DNA from: Dyadobacter jiangsuensis
GTDB taxonomy: Bacteria > Bacteroidota > Bacteroidia > Cytophagales > Spirosomataceae
Direction of reading: 5' to 3'
Assembly: GCF_003014695.1 (NCBI RefSeq)
Contig: NZ_PYAS01000012.1
Location: 124,001-188,000 of the forward strand
DNA length: 64,000 nt
The first letter of the stretch is position 1. Each line of letters opens with the position of its first letter. The translations under genes and the position numbers were made by a program. Below the pieces are notes generated by a model. That model ran no database searches, was not told where the DNA came from, and was given only the letters and a program-made list of their open reading frames with translations. Below, in pieces: positions 1 through 8,900 of this stretch.

Positions 1-1827
1 AAAACGCTCGCGGCGCAGCTTTACGGGGAATTCAAGCAGTTCTTTCCTACCAACGCCGTCGAGTATTTTATCAGCTACTACGACTACTACCAGCCGGAGG
101 CATTCATTTCCAGCACCAATACTTACATCGAGAAGGACCTGATGATCAATCAGGAGATTGAGAAGCTGCGGTTGCATACGGTTTCCTCGCTCATGAGCGG
201 GCGCCGGGATGTGATCGTGGTGGCGTCTGTCTCCTGTATTTATGGTGCGGGAAACCCCTTGGAATACAAGAAGAGCATTGTCAGCGCCAAGTTGGGGGAT
301 ATTGTAAGCCGGAATCAGTTTCTGTTCAGGTTGGTGGAGATCCTTTACAGCCGGACGGAAGTGGAATTCAACCGTGGTACTTTCCGGGTGAAGGGCGATA
401 CCGTCGATGTGTTTCCGGGTTATGCGGATTTCGCATATCGTTTTATCTTTTTTGGGGATGAAATCGAGGAAATCCAGCGGATCGAGCCGGAAACCGGCAA
501 AAAGCTGTCTTCCGAAAAGGCCATAGCCATTTTCCCAGCCAACCTGTTCGTGACAGGCCGCGACGTTTTGAACCAATCCATTAAAGAGATACAGGACGAT
601 CTGCAAACGCAGATCAAGTATTTTATCGCCGAAGGAAGGCTTGCCGAAGCCGAGCGCGTAAAGGAACGTACCGAGTTCGATATGGAAATGATGCGCGAAC
701 TGGGCTATTGTTCCGGTATCGAGAACTATTCAAGATATTTTGATAGGAGGATGCCCGGGCAACGGCCCTTCTGCCTGCTCGACTATTTTCCGGAGGATTT
801 CCTGATGGTGGTCGACGAAAGCCACGTAACGATGCCGCAGATCCGTGCCATGTGGGGCGGCGACCGCTCACGTAAGGAAGCATTGGTGGAGTATGGTTTC
901 CGTTTGCCTTCGGCATTGGATAACCGACCGCTCACTTTCCAGGAGTTCGAGGACATGACGCCGCAAACCATTTTTGTGAGCGCGACACCTGCGGATTATG
1001 AACTGCGTAAATCGGAAGGCGTCGTGGTGGAGCAGATTATCCGCCCTACCGGTCTGCTGGATCCTGAAATCGAAGTAAGACCAAGCCTGAATCAGATCGA
1101 CGATTTGCTGGAAGAGATAACTGAGCGCATTAAGCTCGGCGACCGTATTCTGGTTACTACTTTGACCAAGCGGATGGCCGAAGAGCTCAGCAAATACCTC
1201 GACCGCGTTGGCATTAAATGCCGTTACATTCACTCGGAAGTGAAAGCATTGGACCGCGTAGAGATATTGCGCGAGCTGCGCCTCGGTATTTTCGATGTGC
1301 TGGTGGGCGTTAACCTCCTGCGTGAGGGCCTCGACTTACCCGAAGTATCGCTCGTTGCCATTATGGATGCCGATAAGGAAGGCTTTCTGCGCGATACCCG
1401 CTCGATGATACAGACTATCGGCCGTGCGGCCCGTAACGATCGTGGGAAGGTGATTATGTATGCCGATACCATGACAGGCTCCATGCAGCTCGCGATCGAC
1501 GAGACAAACCGTCGCCGGAGCATTCAAATGGATTACAACATAGAGAATGGCATTACTCCGAAAACTGTTCGCAAATCGAAAGAGGCCATTATGGAGCAAA
1601 CTTCGGTAGCCGATTCCAAGGTTCGCAAAGTATACGTCGAGCCGGAAGAAGTGCGCATAGCTGCCGATCCCGTGGTTCAATACATGGGCAAAACGGATCT
1701 GCAAAAACTCATGGCCGAAACCCAACGCAAAATGGAAGCTGCGGCCAAGGATCTCGACTTCCTCGAAGCTGCACGCTTGCGCGACGAATTGATGCAGTTG
1801 AAGGCGCGGGTGCAGGAGCAGGGGTGA
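1..1827 (+). CDS. uvrB: UvrABC excinuclease subunit B, 5' end missing
   Basis: UvrB verifies DNA damage passed on by UvrA and recruits UvrC for incision in nucleotide excision repair. The reading frame is open from base 1, so about 608 residues are visible; the true start and most of the Walker A region lie left of the window. Visible landmarks are the beta-hairpin region YYDYYQPEAF near the beginning, the DESH helicase box (VVDESH, about residue 270), the helicase motifs VNLLREGLDLPE and QTIGRAARN, and a C-terminal UVR motif (KDLDFLEAARLRDELMQLK) that binds UvrC. Nothing in the visible part looks damaged. Identity is essentially certain from motif order. Confidence 0.97.
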   Translation, partial: KTLAAQLYGEFKQFFPTNAVEYFISYYDYYQPEAFISSTNTYIEKDLMINQEIEKLRLHTVSSLMSGRRDVIVVASVSCIYGAGNPLEYKKSIVSAKLGDIVSRNQFLFRLVEILYSRTEVEFNRGTFRVKGDTVDVFPGYADFAYRFIFFGDEIEEIQRIEPETGKKLSSEKAIAIFPANLFVTGRDVLNQSIKEIQDDLQTQIKYFIAEGRLAEAERVKERTEFDMEMMRELGYCSGIENYSRYFDRRMPGQRPFCLLDYFPEDFLMVVDESHVTMPQIRAMWGGDRSRKEALVEYGFRLPSALDNRPLTFQEFEDMTPQTIFVSATPADYELRKSEGVVVEQIIRPTGLLDPEIEVRPSLNQIDDLLEEITERIKLGDRILVTTLTKRMAEELSKYLDRVGIKCRYIHSEVKALDRVEILRELRLGIFDVLVGVNLLREGLDLPEVSLVAIMDADKEGFLRDTRSMIQTIGRAARNDRGKVIMYADTMTGSMQLAIDETNRRRSIQMDYNIENGITPKTVRKSKEAIMEQTSVADSKVRKVYVEPEEVRIAADPVVQYMGKTDLQKLMAETQRKMEAAAKDLDFLEAARLRDELMQLKARVQEQG

Positions 1828-1891
1828 GTTGCTGCAAGGTTGTGAAATGCAGAGAATTGTTTAAATTTATTCAACGCTTGCCGATTATCTC

Positions 1892-2110
1892 ATGATCAAA
1901 ACATTGATAACGCCGGAAAATACCCATGTTTCATTGGAGGTACCTGCTTCTTTTGTGGGAAAGCAGGTAGAGATAATTGCGTTCACGATCGATGAATCTG
2001 TGGACGAAAGCGTTGAGCAGGATCGCATTTTAACACACTATGTCAGCCAGAAATCTCTTGAAAAAGACTGGCTGACGAACGAAGAAGATGAAGCATGGCA
2101 AAATTTATAA
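1892..2110 (+). CDS. Putative antitoxin of a MazEF/PemIK-type pair
   Basis: This 72-residue acidic protein has a beta-rich N-terminus (MIKTLITPENTHVSLEVPASFVGKQ) like small Bacteroidota antitoxins that sit upstream of MazF/PemK toxins. Its 3' end overlaps the next frame by 16 bases, the usual arrangement of a translationally coupled antitoxin-toxin pair. The partner gene is disrupted, so this antitoxin is probably an orphan. The assignment rests mainly on position and on the recognisable MazF remnant behind it; by its own sequence the family is uncertain. It could still bind DNA or neutralise a related toxin encoded elsewhere. Confidence 0.65.
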   Translation: MIKTLITPENTHVSLEVPASFVGKQVEIIAFTIDESVDESVEQDRILTHYVSQKSLEKDWLTNEEDEAWQNL

Positions 2111-2422
2111 AAGGTGAAGTTGTAGTTATACCGTTCCCATTCTCCGATTTATCTGGTTCCAAAAGGCGTCCTGCATTAGTGCTGGCCGATTTGCCAGGCG
2201 ACAACCTCCTGTTATGCCAGATCACCTCGTAAAGCTCCAAGGACATTTATGCTATCCCATTGCTTGGAGCAGATTTTCTGAACGGCTCCCTCCCGGTAGA
2301 CAGTTTCATAAGGCCAACACGCCTATTTACGGCTGACAGAAACATCGTAATCAGAAAAGCAGGATTGGAGAGCGAAAGCGATTAACGACGTTACTCAGGC
2401 GATCATTAAGATCATTCAATGA
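2095..2422 (+). pseudogene. MazF/PemK-family endoribonuclease toxin, disrupted
   Basis: The frame opening at 2095 reads MAKFIKGEVVVIPFPFSDLS then KRRPALVLADLPG, the classic MazF/PemK N-terminus with the RPALVL strand. A TAA stop interrupts it at 2230-2232, after QITS, where relatives usually carry Q or another residue. The same frame then continues with recognisable MazF sequence (YAIPL, GSLPVDSFIRPTRLFTAD) up to a TAA at 2383-2385. The expected C-terminal helix (INDVTQAIIKIIQ, stop at 2420-2422) is in the +1 frame, so a one-base frameshift lies near 2376-2382. Two independent lesions make a functional toxin very unlikely. The last bases overlap the end of the opposite-strand nucleotidase gene. 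Confidence 0.85.
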
Positions 2423-2963
2423 CTTGCTGAGGCTCTTCTAGTTGTTCCAGCAACTCCAATACTTCTTCCCAGCTATTCACCCGCGTGTGCCTGTCGACTC
2501 CTCTGTTGTGGCCAGCGGTGAAGAGGATAGGCTTGCCTTTGTGAAAGTCCAGGTTTTTGAAATGGTCGTCAATGAGGTAGTCGGTGTTGATGACGCTTTT
2601 ATCGCCGCAGAAGATAATATTTCTCCAGGTAATGGATGGGAAATGCTCGGCGAGCCAATCGTACTTTTCAGGGAGGGAGTTAGGGAACTCCATCGCTGCC
2701 GAGACGATGTACACTTCGTAATTCTCCTGCAATTTGATAATCGCTTCCTGTGCGCCGGGTATCAGCGGCGCGTAACGGAAAAAGCCCGGTTTGTAAAGGA
2801 GGCTGCGTGCGGCAACGGGATCGGGGAACGCCTGGTCTTCCGGAATGCCATGCATGGCCTCCTTGGTGACCGTTACGCCAAACGCCTCTGCGTAATGATT
2901 GATCCAGTTAGCTTCAATGTCGACGATGACATTGTCCATATCCACCGCAATCGATTTTTTCAT
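2412..2963 (-). CDS. 5'(3')-deoxyribonucleotidase-like HAD phosphatase
   Basis: HAD-superfamily hydrolase of the 5' nucleotidase, deoxy (NT5C) type, predicted to dephosphorylate deoxyribonucleoside monophosphates in the cytoplasm. From the ATG at 2963 the protein has 183 residues and begins MKKSIAVDMDNVIVDIE, placing the nucleophile and acid at D8 and D10 (motif I). The VSAAM segment is motif II-like and LIDDHFKNL carries the late acidic motif. An upstream in-frame ATG (3002) would add 13 residues that lie in the repeat-rich operator region, so the internal start is preferred. It is divergent from the DeoR regulator with about 118 bp between them. The real substrate could be another small phosphomonoester. 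Confidence 0.8.
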   Translation of the reverse strand: MKKSIAVDMDNVIVDIEANWINHYAEAFGVTVTKEAMHGIPEDQAFPDPVAARSLLYKPGFFRYAPLIPGAQEAIIKLQENYEVYIVSAAMEFPNSLPEKYDWLAEHFPSITWRNIIFCGDKSVINTDYLIDDHFKNLDFHKGKPILFTAGHNRGVDRHTRVNSWEEVLELLEQLEEPQQVIE

Positions 2964-2980
2964 GATGTCGTCAAAATTAG

Positions 2981-3032
2981 TATTTGCAATTATTTGCAAC
3001 AAATGTAATCTATTTGTGCAATATTTTGCAAT
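2981..3032. promoter_or_regulatory. Four phased TATTTGCAA-like direct repeats, candidate DeoR operator
   Basis: Between the divergent nucleotidase and DeoR genes, TATTTGCAA occurs at 2981 and 2991, and variants TATTTGTGCAAT and TATTTTGCAAT begin at 3011 and 3022. Spacings of 10, 20 and 11 bp put all copies on roughly one helix face. DeoR/GlpR-family repressors bind repeated elements in their own promoters, so an operator is inferred. Confidence 0.5.
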
Positions 3033-3080
3033 ATTAAATTTAAAATGTTTGTTAAATTTGCAGGTATAATCGGGATACCA

Positions 3081-3830
3081 ATGTTAAAAGAAGAACGTTT
3101 CCAGATCATACTGGATCAGCTGGGACATGAACAGAAAGTCTACCTGGGACATCTGAGCACACTTTTGAATGTATCTGAGGATACGGTAAGGAGGGATATC
3201 AAGGAGCTGGCCGATCAGGGCTTGCTCAAATCGGTGCGTGGGGGCGCGGTGCCGCATTCTCCGGGCCCGCATCACTTTCGCGACCGTATCAAATACGATA
3301 ATGACCAGAAGCAAATTATTGCAAGGAAGGCGTTACAGTTTCTCAAAGACGGTCAGGTTGTGATCTTCGATGGCGGTACCTCGGCAATGCTGATCGCGCA
3401 AATGCTTCCCAAAGACCTGAAATTGACCGTTATTACGAACAGCTTTCCCATTGCCTCCATTCTGGAAGAGCACGAGCATGTGGATGTTTTGTTCGCAGGT
3501 GGGCGCTTGCTCAAAGATTCATTCGTGACGATCGGCAACGACGCTATACAGTTTTTCAAGAAGTTCCGGGCAGATATTTGCCTGCTGGGTATTTGCAGTA
3601 TTCATGCCGACCTTGGTGTGACCGGGCCGGATTTTGAAGAAAGCGAAGTGAAACGGACGATGATCGAGTCTTCCAAAGAAGTGATCGCATTGGCAACTAC
3701 TGAAAAGCTGGGCACCGCCGAAGCATACTACGTTTGCCGGACAGAGCGATTATCGATGATCGTTACGGATAAAGAGCCTGATAATAAGGATTTTGATATT
3801 TATAGAAAGCTGGGAATCAGTTTGGTCTGA
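3081..3830 (+). CDS. DeoR/GlpR-family transcriptional regulator
   Basis: A 249-residue repressor-type regulator. The N-terminal DeoR helix-turn-helix starts at MLKEERFQIILDQL and includes the family signature LNVSEDTVRRDIKELADQGLLKSVRGGAV. The rest is the DeoRC sugar-phosphate sensor domain (FDGGTSAMLIAQMLP, TVITNSFPIA, DVLFAGGRL, GICSIHADLGVTGPDFEE), related to phosphosugar isomerases. An upstream in-frame ATG (3045) exists but 3081 matches the family start. It is divergent from the nucleotidase gene with phased repeats between them, suggesting autoregulation and possibly control of its neighbour. The ligand, presumably a phosphorylated sugar, cannot be read from sequence. Confidence 0.92.
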   Translation: MLKEERFQIILDQLGHEQKVYLGHLSTLLNVSEDTVRRDIKELADQGLLKSVRGGAVPHSPGPHHFRDRIKYDNDQKQIIARKALQFLKDGQVVIFDGGTSAMLIAQMLPKDLKLTVITNSFPIASILEEHEHVDVLFAGGRLLKDSFVTIGNDAIQFFKKFRADICLLGICSIHADLGVTGPDFEESEVKRTMIESSKEVIALATTEKLGTAEAYYVCRTERLSMIVTDKEPDNKDFDIYRKLGISLV

Positions 3831-3852
3831 CTCCCGGCTTCCCGTTATTTTT
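3807..3852 (+). terminator. Rho-independent terminator overlapping the deoR stop
   Basis: AAGCTGGGAATCAG (3807-3820) pairs with CTGACTCCCGGCTT (3827-3840) with one mismatch, followed by a T-rich run at 3845-3852. The left arm is inside the last codons of the regulator gene, and the run overlaps the end of the convergent small gene. Confidence 0.6.
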
Positions 3853-3994
3853 TGGTTGTTTCTTCGATTTTGAAAGAAGTATCGTCAATGCTCTTCGTAT
3901 CCTGATTAATGGCATTCGAAAACCCGAGCATAAACGAAATGGCCATCCGCAGAAGCCATTTCCGCAGGAAGAAAACCGTTCGTTTGATTCCCAT
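3845..3994 (-). CDS. Small hypothetical protein, 49 residues, one hydrophobic segment
   Basis: From the ATG at 3994 the frame encodes MGIKRTVFFLRKWLLRMAIS, a basic then hydrophobic stretch (WLLRMAISFMLGFSNAI), and a polar lysine-rich tail. It could be a single-pass membrane microprotein with a positive inside N-terminus. The frame stays open upstream to 4063, but that extension is arginine- and cysteine-rich and overlaps hairpins, so the inner start is preferred. It lies last in the minus-strand run below ileS and the SDR gene. No family is recognised. Confidence 0.5.
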   Translation of the reverse strand: MGIKRTVFFLRKWLLRMAISFMLGFSNAINQDTKSIDDTSFKIEETTKK

Positions 3995-4072
3995 TTTCCA
4001 TTTGACTTTAAATGAAGTGTAAAGGCTCGTGCGCATAGCACAGCCCGGATGCGCGCATTGCACACCGTTGCA

Positions 4073-4093
4073 AGTCCCGCATGATGCGCGGGA
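4073..4093. other. Short GC-rich hairpin
   Basis: GTCCCGC (4073-4079) pairs with GCGGGAC (4087-4093). It lies just beyond the stop of the gene at 4099 on the minus strand and may mark the end of that transcript. No T-run follows, so it is not called a terminator. Confidence 0.4.
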
Positions 4094-4098
4094 CAGAA

Positions 4099-4470
4099 TT
4101 ACGATCGGAAAATGGAATGGTCGTCGGAAGTAAGTGATCGGCTTCGGAAATGCTGATTCTGAACGTGAAATTCAGCGCACGCCGGGCGAAGTCTTAATTC
4201 AGGATGTCCGGAAACAGATGTATTTAGCGAGTTGGAGAGCTCGGTGAGCCTGTTGTACTGCGTGTTTTTGAAGTAAACAAAACCTGCGGAACGGGCTTTG
4301 GAAAGTTTTTGGCAATACCCGTAGCCAGGAACGCGCTTTTGGAGGATGCTCTGGCCGGAGAACAGCTGCTCGGTCCTGTACTGCCCGATGGAACTGCTTT
4401 CTCGAAAATGAAGGACGCTGACAGACAATACCGTCAGGAAGAGCCATTTAAAAAAGTAGTGTCCTTTCAT
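4099..4470 (-). CDS. Hypothetical protein with N-terminal hydrophobic segment
   Basis: A 123-residue frame starting 18 bases after the stop of the SDR gene on the same strand, so it can be co-transcribed. Residues 5-21 (YFFKWLFLTVLSVSVLH) form one hydrophobic stretch that could be a signal peptide or anchor; the rest is polar and rich in Ser, Arg and Gln without a known domain. A shorter frame in another phase covers the same stretch but has no comparable start. The odd composition means it could also be chance, so confidence is moderate. Confidence 0.45.
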   Translation of the reverse strand: MKGHYFFKWLFLTVLSVSVLHFRESSSIGQYRTEQLFSGQSILQKRVPGYGYCQKLSKARSAGFVYFKNTQYNRLTELSNSLNTSVSGHPELRLRPACAEFHVQNQHFRSRSLTSDDHSIFRS

Positions 4471-4488
4471 AATCGTGCGGTTTCAAAA

Positions 4489-5268
4489 CTATCTGGGGGC
4501 CATTCTGATAGCGCCGTCCAGGCGAATCACCTCGCCGTTCAGCATCGGGTTTTCCACGATGGATTTTGCTAGTAATGCATATTCCGACGGTTTTCCGAGT
4601 CTGGAAGGAAATGGAATCTGCTGCCCCAACGAAATGCGGGCTTCTTCCGGCAATCCCATGAGCAATGGCGTTTCAAAAAGCCCTGGTGCAATGGCCATTA
4701 CCCGAATGCCGGATTTTGCGAGATCGCGCGCAACCGGCAACGTCATGCTCACAATGCCGCCCTTGCTGGCCGCGTAAGCCACCTGACCCATTTGCCCGTC
4801 ATAAGCGGCCACAGAAGCGGTATTGATGATCACGCCCCGCTCACCCTCTGCATTCGGCTCGTTTTGCTCCATAGCAAACGCAGCCAGCCGCATCACATTG
4901 AACGTGCCAAGCAGATTAATACGAATAGTTTTCTCAAAAAGCTCAAGGGAATGCGGGCCGTAAATGCCGTCGGCCTTACCAACGATCTTGCGCGCAGGAG
5001 CGATGCCCGCGCAATTCACTACGATTTGGATGTTACCGAATGTTTGCAAAGCAATATCCAGTGCGTTTTGGACTTCGGTCTCGCTGGCGACGTCGGTTTT
5101 GAGGAATTTGATTTGACCAGGAAATTCGCTTTCAAGTGCTCGTCCAGCCGTTTCATTTAAATCGAGAATGACAGCTTTTGCTCCTTGACTTATAAATAGC
5201 CGTGCAGTCGCTTCTCCAAGGCCGGAAGCGCCGCCGGTAATGAGGGCAGTGGAGGTTTGGAGTTGCAT
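4489..5268 (-). CDS. Short-chain dehydrogenase, 3-hydroxyacyl-CoA dehydrogenase type II-like
   Basis: A 259-residue classical SDR oxidoreductase using NAD(P). The cofactor loop TGGASGLG is at residues 11-18, followed by LDLNE (the acidic residue suggests NAD), NCAGIAP, and the catalytic Ser (NTASVAAYDGQ) and Tyr-Lys pair (YAASK). The long loop after NCAGIAPARKIVGK and the ending IRLDGAIRMAPR resemble the HSD17B10 / 2-methyl-3-hydroxybutyryl-CoA dehydrogenase group, which acts in fatty-acid and isoleucine degradation. It starts 8 bases after the stop of the 52-residue gene. Substrate assignment is inference from overall similarity. Confidence 0.85.
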   Translation of the reverse strand: MQLQTSTALITGGASGLGEATARLFISQGAKAVILDLNETAGRALESEFPGQIKFLKTDVASETEVQNALDIALQTFGNIQIVVNCAGIAPARKIVGKADGIYGPHSLELFEKTIRINLLGTFNVMRLAAFAMEQNEPNAEGERGVIINTASVAAYDGQMGQVAYAASKGGIVSMTLPVARDLAKSGIRVMAIAPGLFETPLLMGLPEEARISLGQQIPFPSRLGKPSEYALLAKSIVENPMLNGEVIRLDGAIRMAPR

Positions 5269-5276
5269 AAAAGGGA

Positions 5277-5435
5277 TTATTTCCGCTGCAACCGTTCAGG
5301 CAGCGGATGTTCCTCGAAGAATTTTCGTGCCCGTTCCGCCTTCTCCAATGCGACTTTTGGAGTCGGGAGATTATCGAGGCTGGGATCGTAGGTGAATTTC
5401 CCGGGCTTAATTGTTTTTCTATCTAAAATTTTCAT
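5277..5435 (-). CDS. Small hypothetical protein, 52 residues, partner of the DUF6934-like gene
   Basis: From the ATG at 5435 the frame reads MKILDRKTIKPGKFTYDPSL and ends LPERLQRK. It is charged and lysine/arginine rich, with a predicted C-terminal helix (KVALEKAERARKFFEEH). It sits 26 bases downstream of the DUF6934-like gene and 8 bases upstream of the SDR gene on the same strand. The tight spacing and coding-like composition support a real gene despite its size. The pairing of a tiny charged protein with a small conserved one resembles two-gene antitoxin/toxin modules, but nothing here proves that role. Confidence 0.65.
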   Translation of the reverse strand: MKILDRKTIKPGKFTYDPSLDNLPTPKVALEKAERARKFFEEHPLPERLQRK

Positions 5436-5461
5436 TTTTCAGAAAGGCTATTTCTATAAAA

Positions 5462-5905
5462 TTAAAACTTTTTCTTCACTAAAAAACCTTCAAAACGGAT
5501 ATTGGGTTCAAAGTCAACCCATTGCCTATCTTTATAACCTTCGATAGAAAGATCTGATTCAACTGGATCGAACACCTGAGAAATTGCGATTTGATACAAA
5601 CGGGTCCTGGCTGCACTGCTACCCTCAAAATACACTTTTTGATCGGGTGTTGAATCGATAAAGCCGTGGATAATCGTAATGACGGTGGCGATTACCTCGG
5701 GCATATCGCCATTGTCCGTAACAGAAATATCACTGAACTCGTGGGTAAGAGGGTCGTAATCGAGTAAAGCCAAATTATGGATACCCGGCGCTATTGGGAT
5801 GAATTCAACTACTTTATCGAAAACGCCTCGCTTGCCGATACTTTGAAATCGGAAGCGGGCGTTTTCAACGTCGAATGTTACCGGGTATGCTTGGTATTGC
5901 CTCAT
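5462..5905 (-). CDS. DUF6934-like protein
   Basis: A 147-residue soluble protein. Its pattern (RFRFQSIGKRGVFDKVVEF, LALLDYDPLTHEFSDISVTDNGD, VYFEGSSAARTRLYQIAI) matches my memory of the Bacteroidota family DUF6934, whose function is unknown; the SAARTRLYQ segment is the most distinctive. The start codon abuts the ileS stop codon with no gap (5905/5906), so translation is probably coupled to ileS or restarted there. The 52-residue gene follows it. A toxin-antitoxin or regulatory pair is possible. Family naming is from memory of the pattern, not from a search. Confidence 0.7.
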   Translation of the reverse strand: MRQYQAYPVTFDVENARFRFQSIGKRGVFDKVVEFIPIAPGIHNLALLDYDPLTHEFSDISVTDNGDMPEVIATVITIIHGFIDSTPDQKVYFEGSSAARTRLYQIAISQVFDPVESDLSIEGYKDRQWVDFEPNIRFEGFLVKKKF

Positions 5906-8900
5906 CTACACCACTTCAATCTTCACCTTCAGCAAAAACTCATCCATCTCAATCTCGGTAGCCTCACCATTGAGGTCGCCTACGAGGTCGAGGTCCAGGG
6001 CTTGTACTTCCTGGCAGATGTAGTCTTTGTTGGCGGTTACTGCGCTGGCGAGCAGGCCGTCGTTATTTTGTAAAGTGATACGAATCTTGTCGGTTACTTC
6101 AAAACCGCTGTCCTTACGCAGGTTCTGCACGCGGTTTACGAAATCGCGGGCAATACCTTCCAGGCGCAGGTCTTCGGTTACGGTGATGTCGAGGGCGACC
6201 GTGAGGCCACCTTCGCTCGCTACAAGCCATCCCGGAACGTCTTCTGCGATGATTTCCACGTCGGTCAGTGCAATTTCGATCGGGCCGCTTGCCGCTGCCA
6301 ATGTAATGGCGCTGTTGGCTTCGATTTCGCGGATTTGCGTTTCGTCCATGGCTGAAATGGCGGCGGCTACTTCCTTCATTTTCGGTCCGAATTTCGGCCC
6401 GAGGGTTTTGAAGTTAGGCTTGATTTTCTTTTTCAGGATGCCGCTGTCGTCGTGCACGAACTCGATATGCTTCACATTCACTTCCGAAAGGATAATGTAA
6501 GCTACCTGCTCGATCTGACGCTTTGTTTTCTCGCTCAAAACCGGGATCAGGATTTTGGACAGTGGCTGGCGTACTTTCAGCTTGTGCCCTTTCCGGATCG
6601 AGTGTACGAGCGAGCTGATGCGCTGCGCGAGGTCCATAGCTTCTTCCAGGTCGGTATCCACTACTTCCGCTTCGATTTTCGGCCAGAAAGTGAGGTGTAC
6701 CGATTCATATTTGAATGGTGCATTATGCTGGATCGATGCTTCTCGGTCACTGTCTGTCAAGTTTTTGTATAGCCATTCACCAAAGAATGGCGCGATAGGC
6801 GACATCAGTTGCGACACGGTTACCAGACAGTGGTGCAAAGTCTCGTAAGCAGCCGCTTTATCGTCCGTCAAACCAGCACCTTGTTCTGCCGATGGGTTCC
6901 AGAAACGGCGGCGGTTGAGGCGGATGTACCAGTTTGAAAGCTGGTCGGTCACGAAATCCTGCACGAGGCGGCCCGCTTTGGTCGGGTTATAATCGTCGAA
7001 TTGCTCGCCAACTTCCTTAATTAATGTATTTAGTTTCGAAAGAATCCAGCGATCGAGCTCCGTACGTTTTTCGATAGGCACTGAATTCGCCTCGTGGAAC
7101 TCGTAACCATCGAGGTTCGCATACAATGCGAAGAAGTTATAAGTGTTCACGAGTGTTCCGAAGAACTTGCGCTGTACTTCGCCGATACCGTCAATGTTGA
7201 ATTTCAGGTTATCCCAAGGCTCCGCATTGGTGATCATGTACCAGCGCGTCGCATCCGGGCCGTATTGGGCCAGGGTAGCAAATGGGTCCACCGCATTGCC
7301 GAGGCGTTTCGACATTTTGTTACCATTCTTGTCGAGTACCAAGCCGGTCGATACTACATTTTTAAATGCCACCGAATCGAACAGCATTCCCGCAATGGCG
7401 TGCAAAGTGAAGAACCAGCCACGGGTTTGGTCTACACCTTCCGAAATAAAGTCGGCAGGATAAGCCTGGTTAAATATTTCCTGATTCTCGAACGGGTAAT
7501 GCCATTGTGCATACGGCATCGCGCCCGAGTCGAACCAAACATCGATCAGATCCGGCTCGCGGTGCATAATATGGCCGGTTTTGCCTATCAACACCACATC
7601 ATCCACGTACGGGCGGTGCAGGTCGTAGTCGCCATGTTCGAGTTTTTGCAGGTAATCAGAGTTATGCAATGCCTGCTCGCGGGTCAAATGGCCCGAGATA
7701 ATGGCTTCTTCCAGCTTGTCTTTCAGCTCTTCGATCGAACCAATACAAACTTCATCGCCGTAATCGTTCCGCCAGATTGGCAGCGGGGTACCCCAGTAGC
7801 GCGAGCGCGAGAGGTTCCAGTCGACGAGGTTTTCGAGCCAGTTACCGAAGCGGCCGGTTCCGGTGCTTTCGGGTTTCCAGTTAATGCCTTTGTTCAGTTC
7901 CACCAGACGGTCTTTCACCGCGGTAGTGCGGATAAACCAGCTGTCGAGCGGGTAGTAAAGCACCGGCTTGTCGGTACGCCAGCAATGTGGGTACGGGTGC
8001 TCGTATTTCTCTACTTTAAATGCTTTTCCTTCTTCTTTCAGTTTGATGGCGATCAGCACGTCCGTTGGGCGGAATTCCGGATCGTCTTGTTCCGCCTGAG
8101 AGTAGTATTCAGGTTTTACAAAACGGCCTGCGTAATCCGTGATCTCTTTCACGAAACGGCCCTGGCGGTCGACGATGGGTACTTCCTTGCCGGTTTCGTC
8201 CTTCACCATAATGGCAGGAATGCCGTTGGCCTGCGCCACCCGGAAGTCGTCCGCACCAAAAGTAGGAGAGGTGTGAACTACCCCGGTACCATCTTCGGTC
8301 GTTACGAAATCGCCTACGATCACGCGGAATGCAGGTGCATCCGGCTGGATGTATGGCAGAAGCTGCTCGTATTCAATTCCTTCCAGGTCTTTTCCTTTGA
8401 ATTCATTCAAAACAGTCCATGGGAATACTTTCTTATCACTGGCTGCGTAAGCTTCGAAATCGCCGTCGTGGCCTTTTTCGGAGAAATATTTACCTACCAG
8501 ATCCTTCGCGAGCACAACGGCCACAGGCTCGTGTGTGTAAGGATTGAAGGTTTTGATCAATACATAATCAATATTGCCGCCAACGGTCAATGCGGAGTTG
8601 GCAGGAAGTGTCCACGGCGTGGTGGTCCATGCGAGAATGCGGATGTCGAGGTCGGCAAAACCGGCTAATGCTCCCCATTTGGCAGCATCTTTCACCTTGA
8701 ACATCGCCACGATGGTCGTGTCCTTCACGTCTTTGTACGTGCCGGGCATGTTCAGTTCGTGAGACGAAAGGCCTGTTCCGGCAGCCGGTGAATAGGGCTG
8801 GATCGTATAACCTTTGTATAGCAAGCCTTTGTCATACAGCTTTTTGAGCAAATTCCAGAGGCTTTCGATGTATTCGCTTTTGTACGTAATATAAGGATCG

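Noticed and set aside
2442..3008. 188-codon plus-strand frame antisense to the nucleotidase
   Set aside because: The minus-strand frame has HAD motifs; the plus-strand frame has none and ends in the phased operator repeats.
4199..4447. Alternative minus-strand frame overlapping the 4099-4470 gene
   Set aside because: It lacks the hydrophobic N-terminus and the favourable position right after the SDR stop that the longer frame has.
7094..8668. 524-codon open frame on the plus strand inside ileS
   Set aside because: It lies entirely antisense to ileS, has no recognisable motif and a biased His/Arg/Val composition, as expected for a shadow frame of a GC-rich gene.
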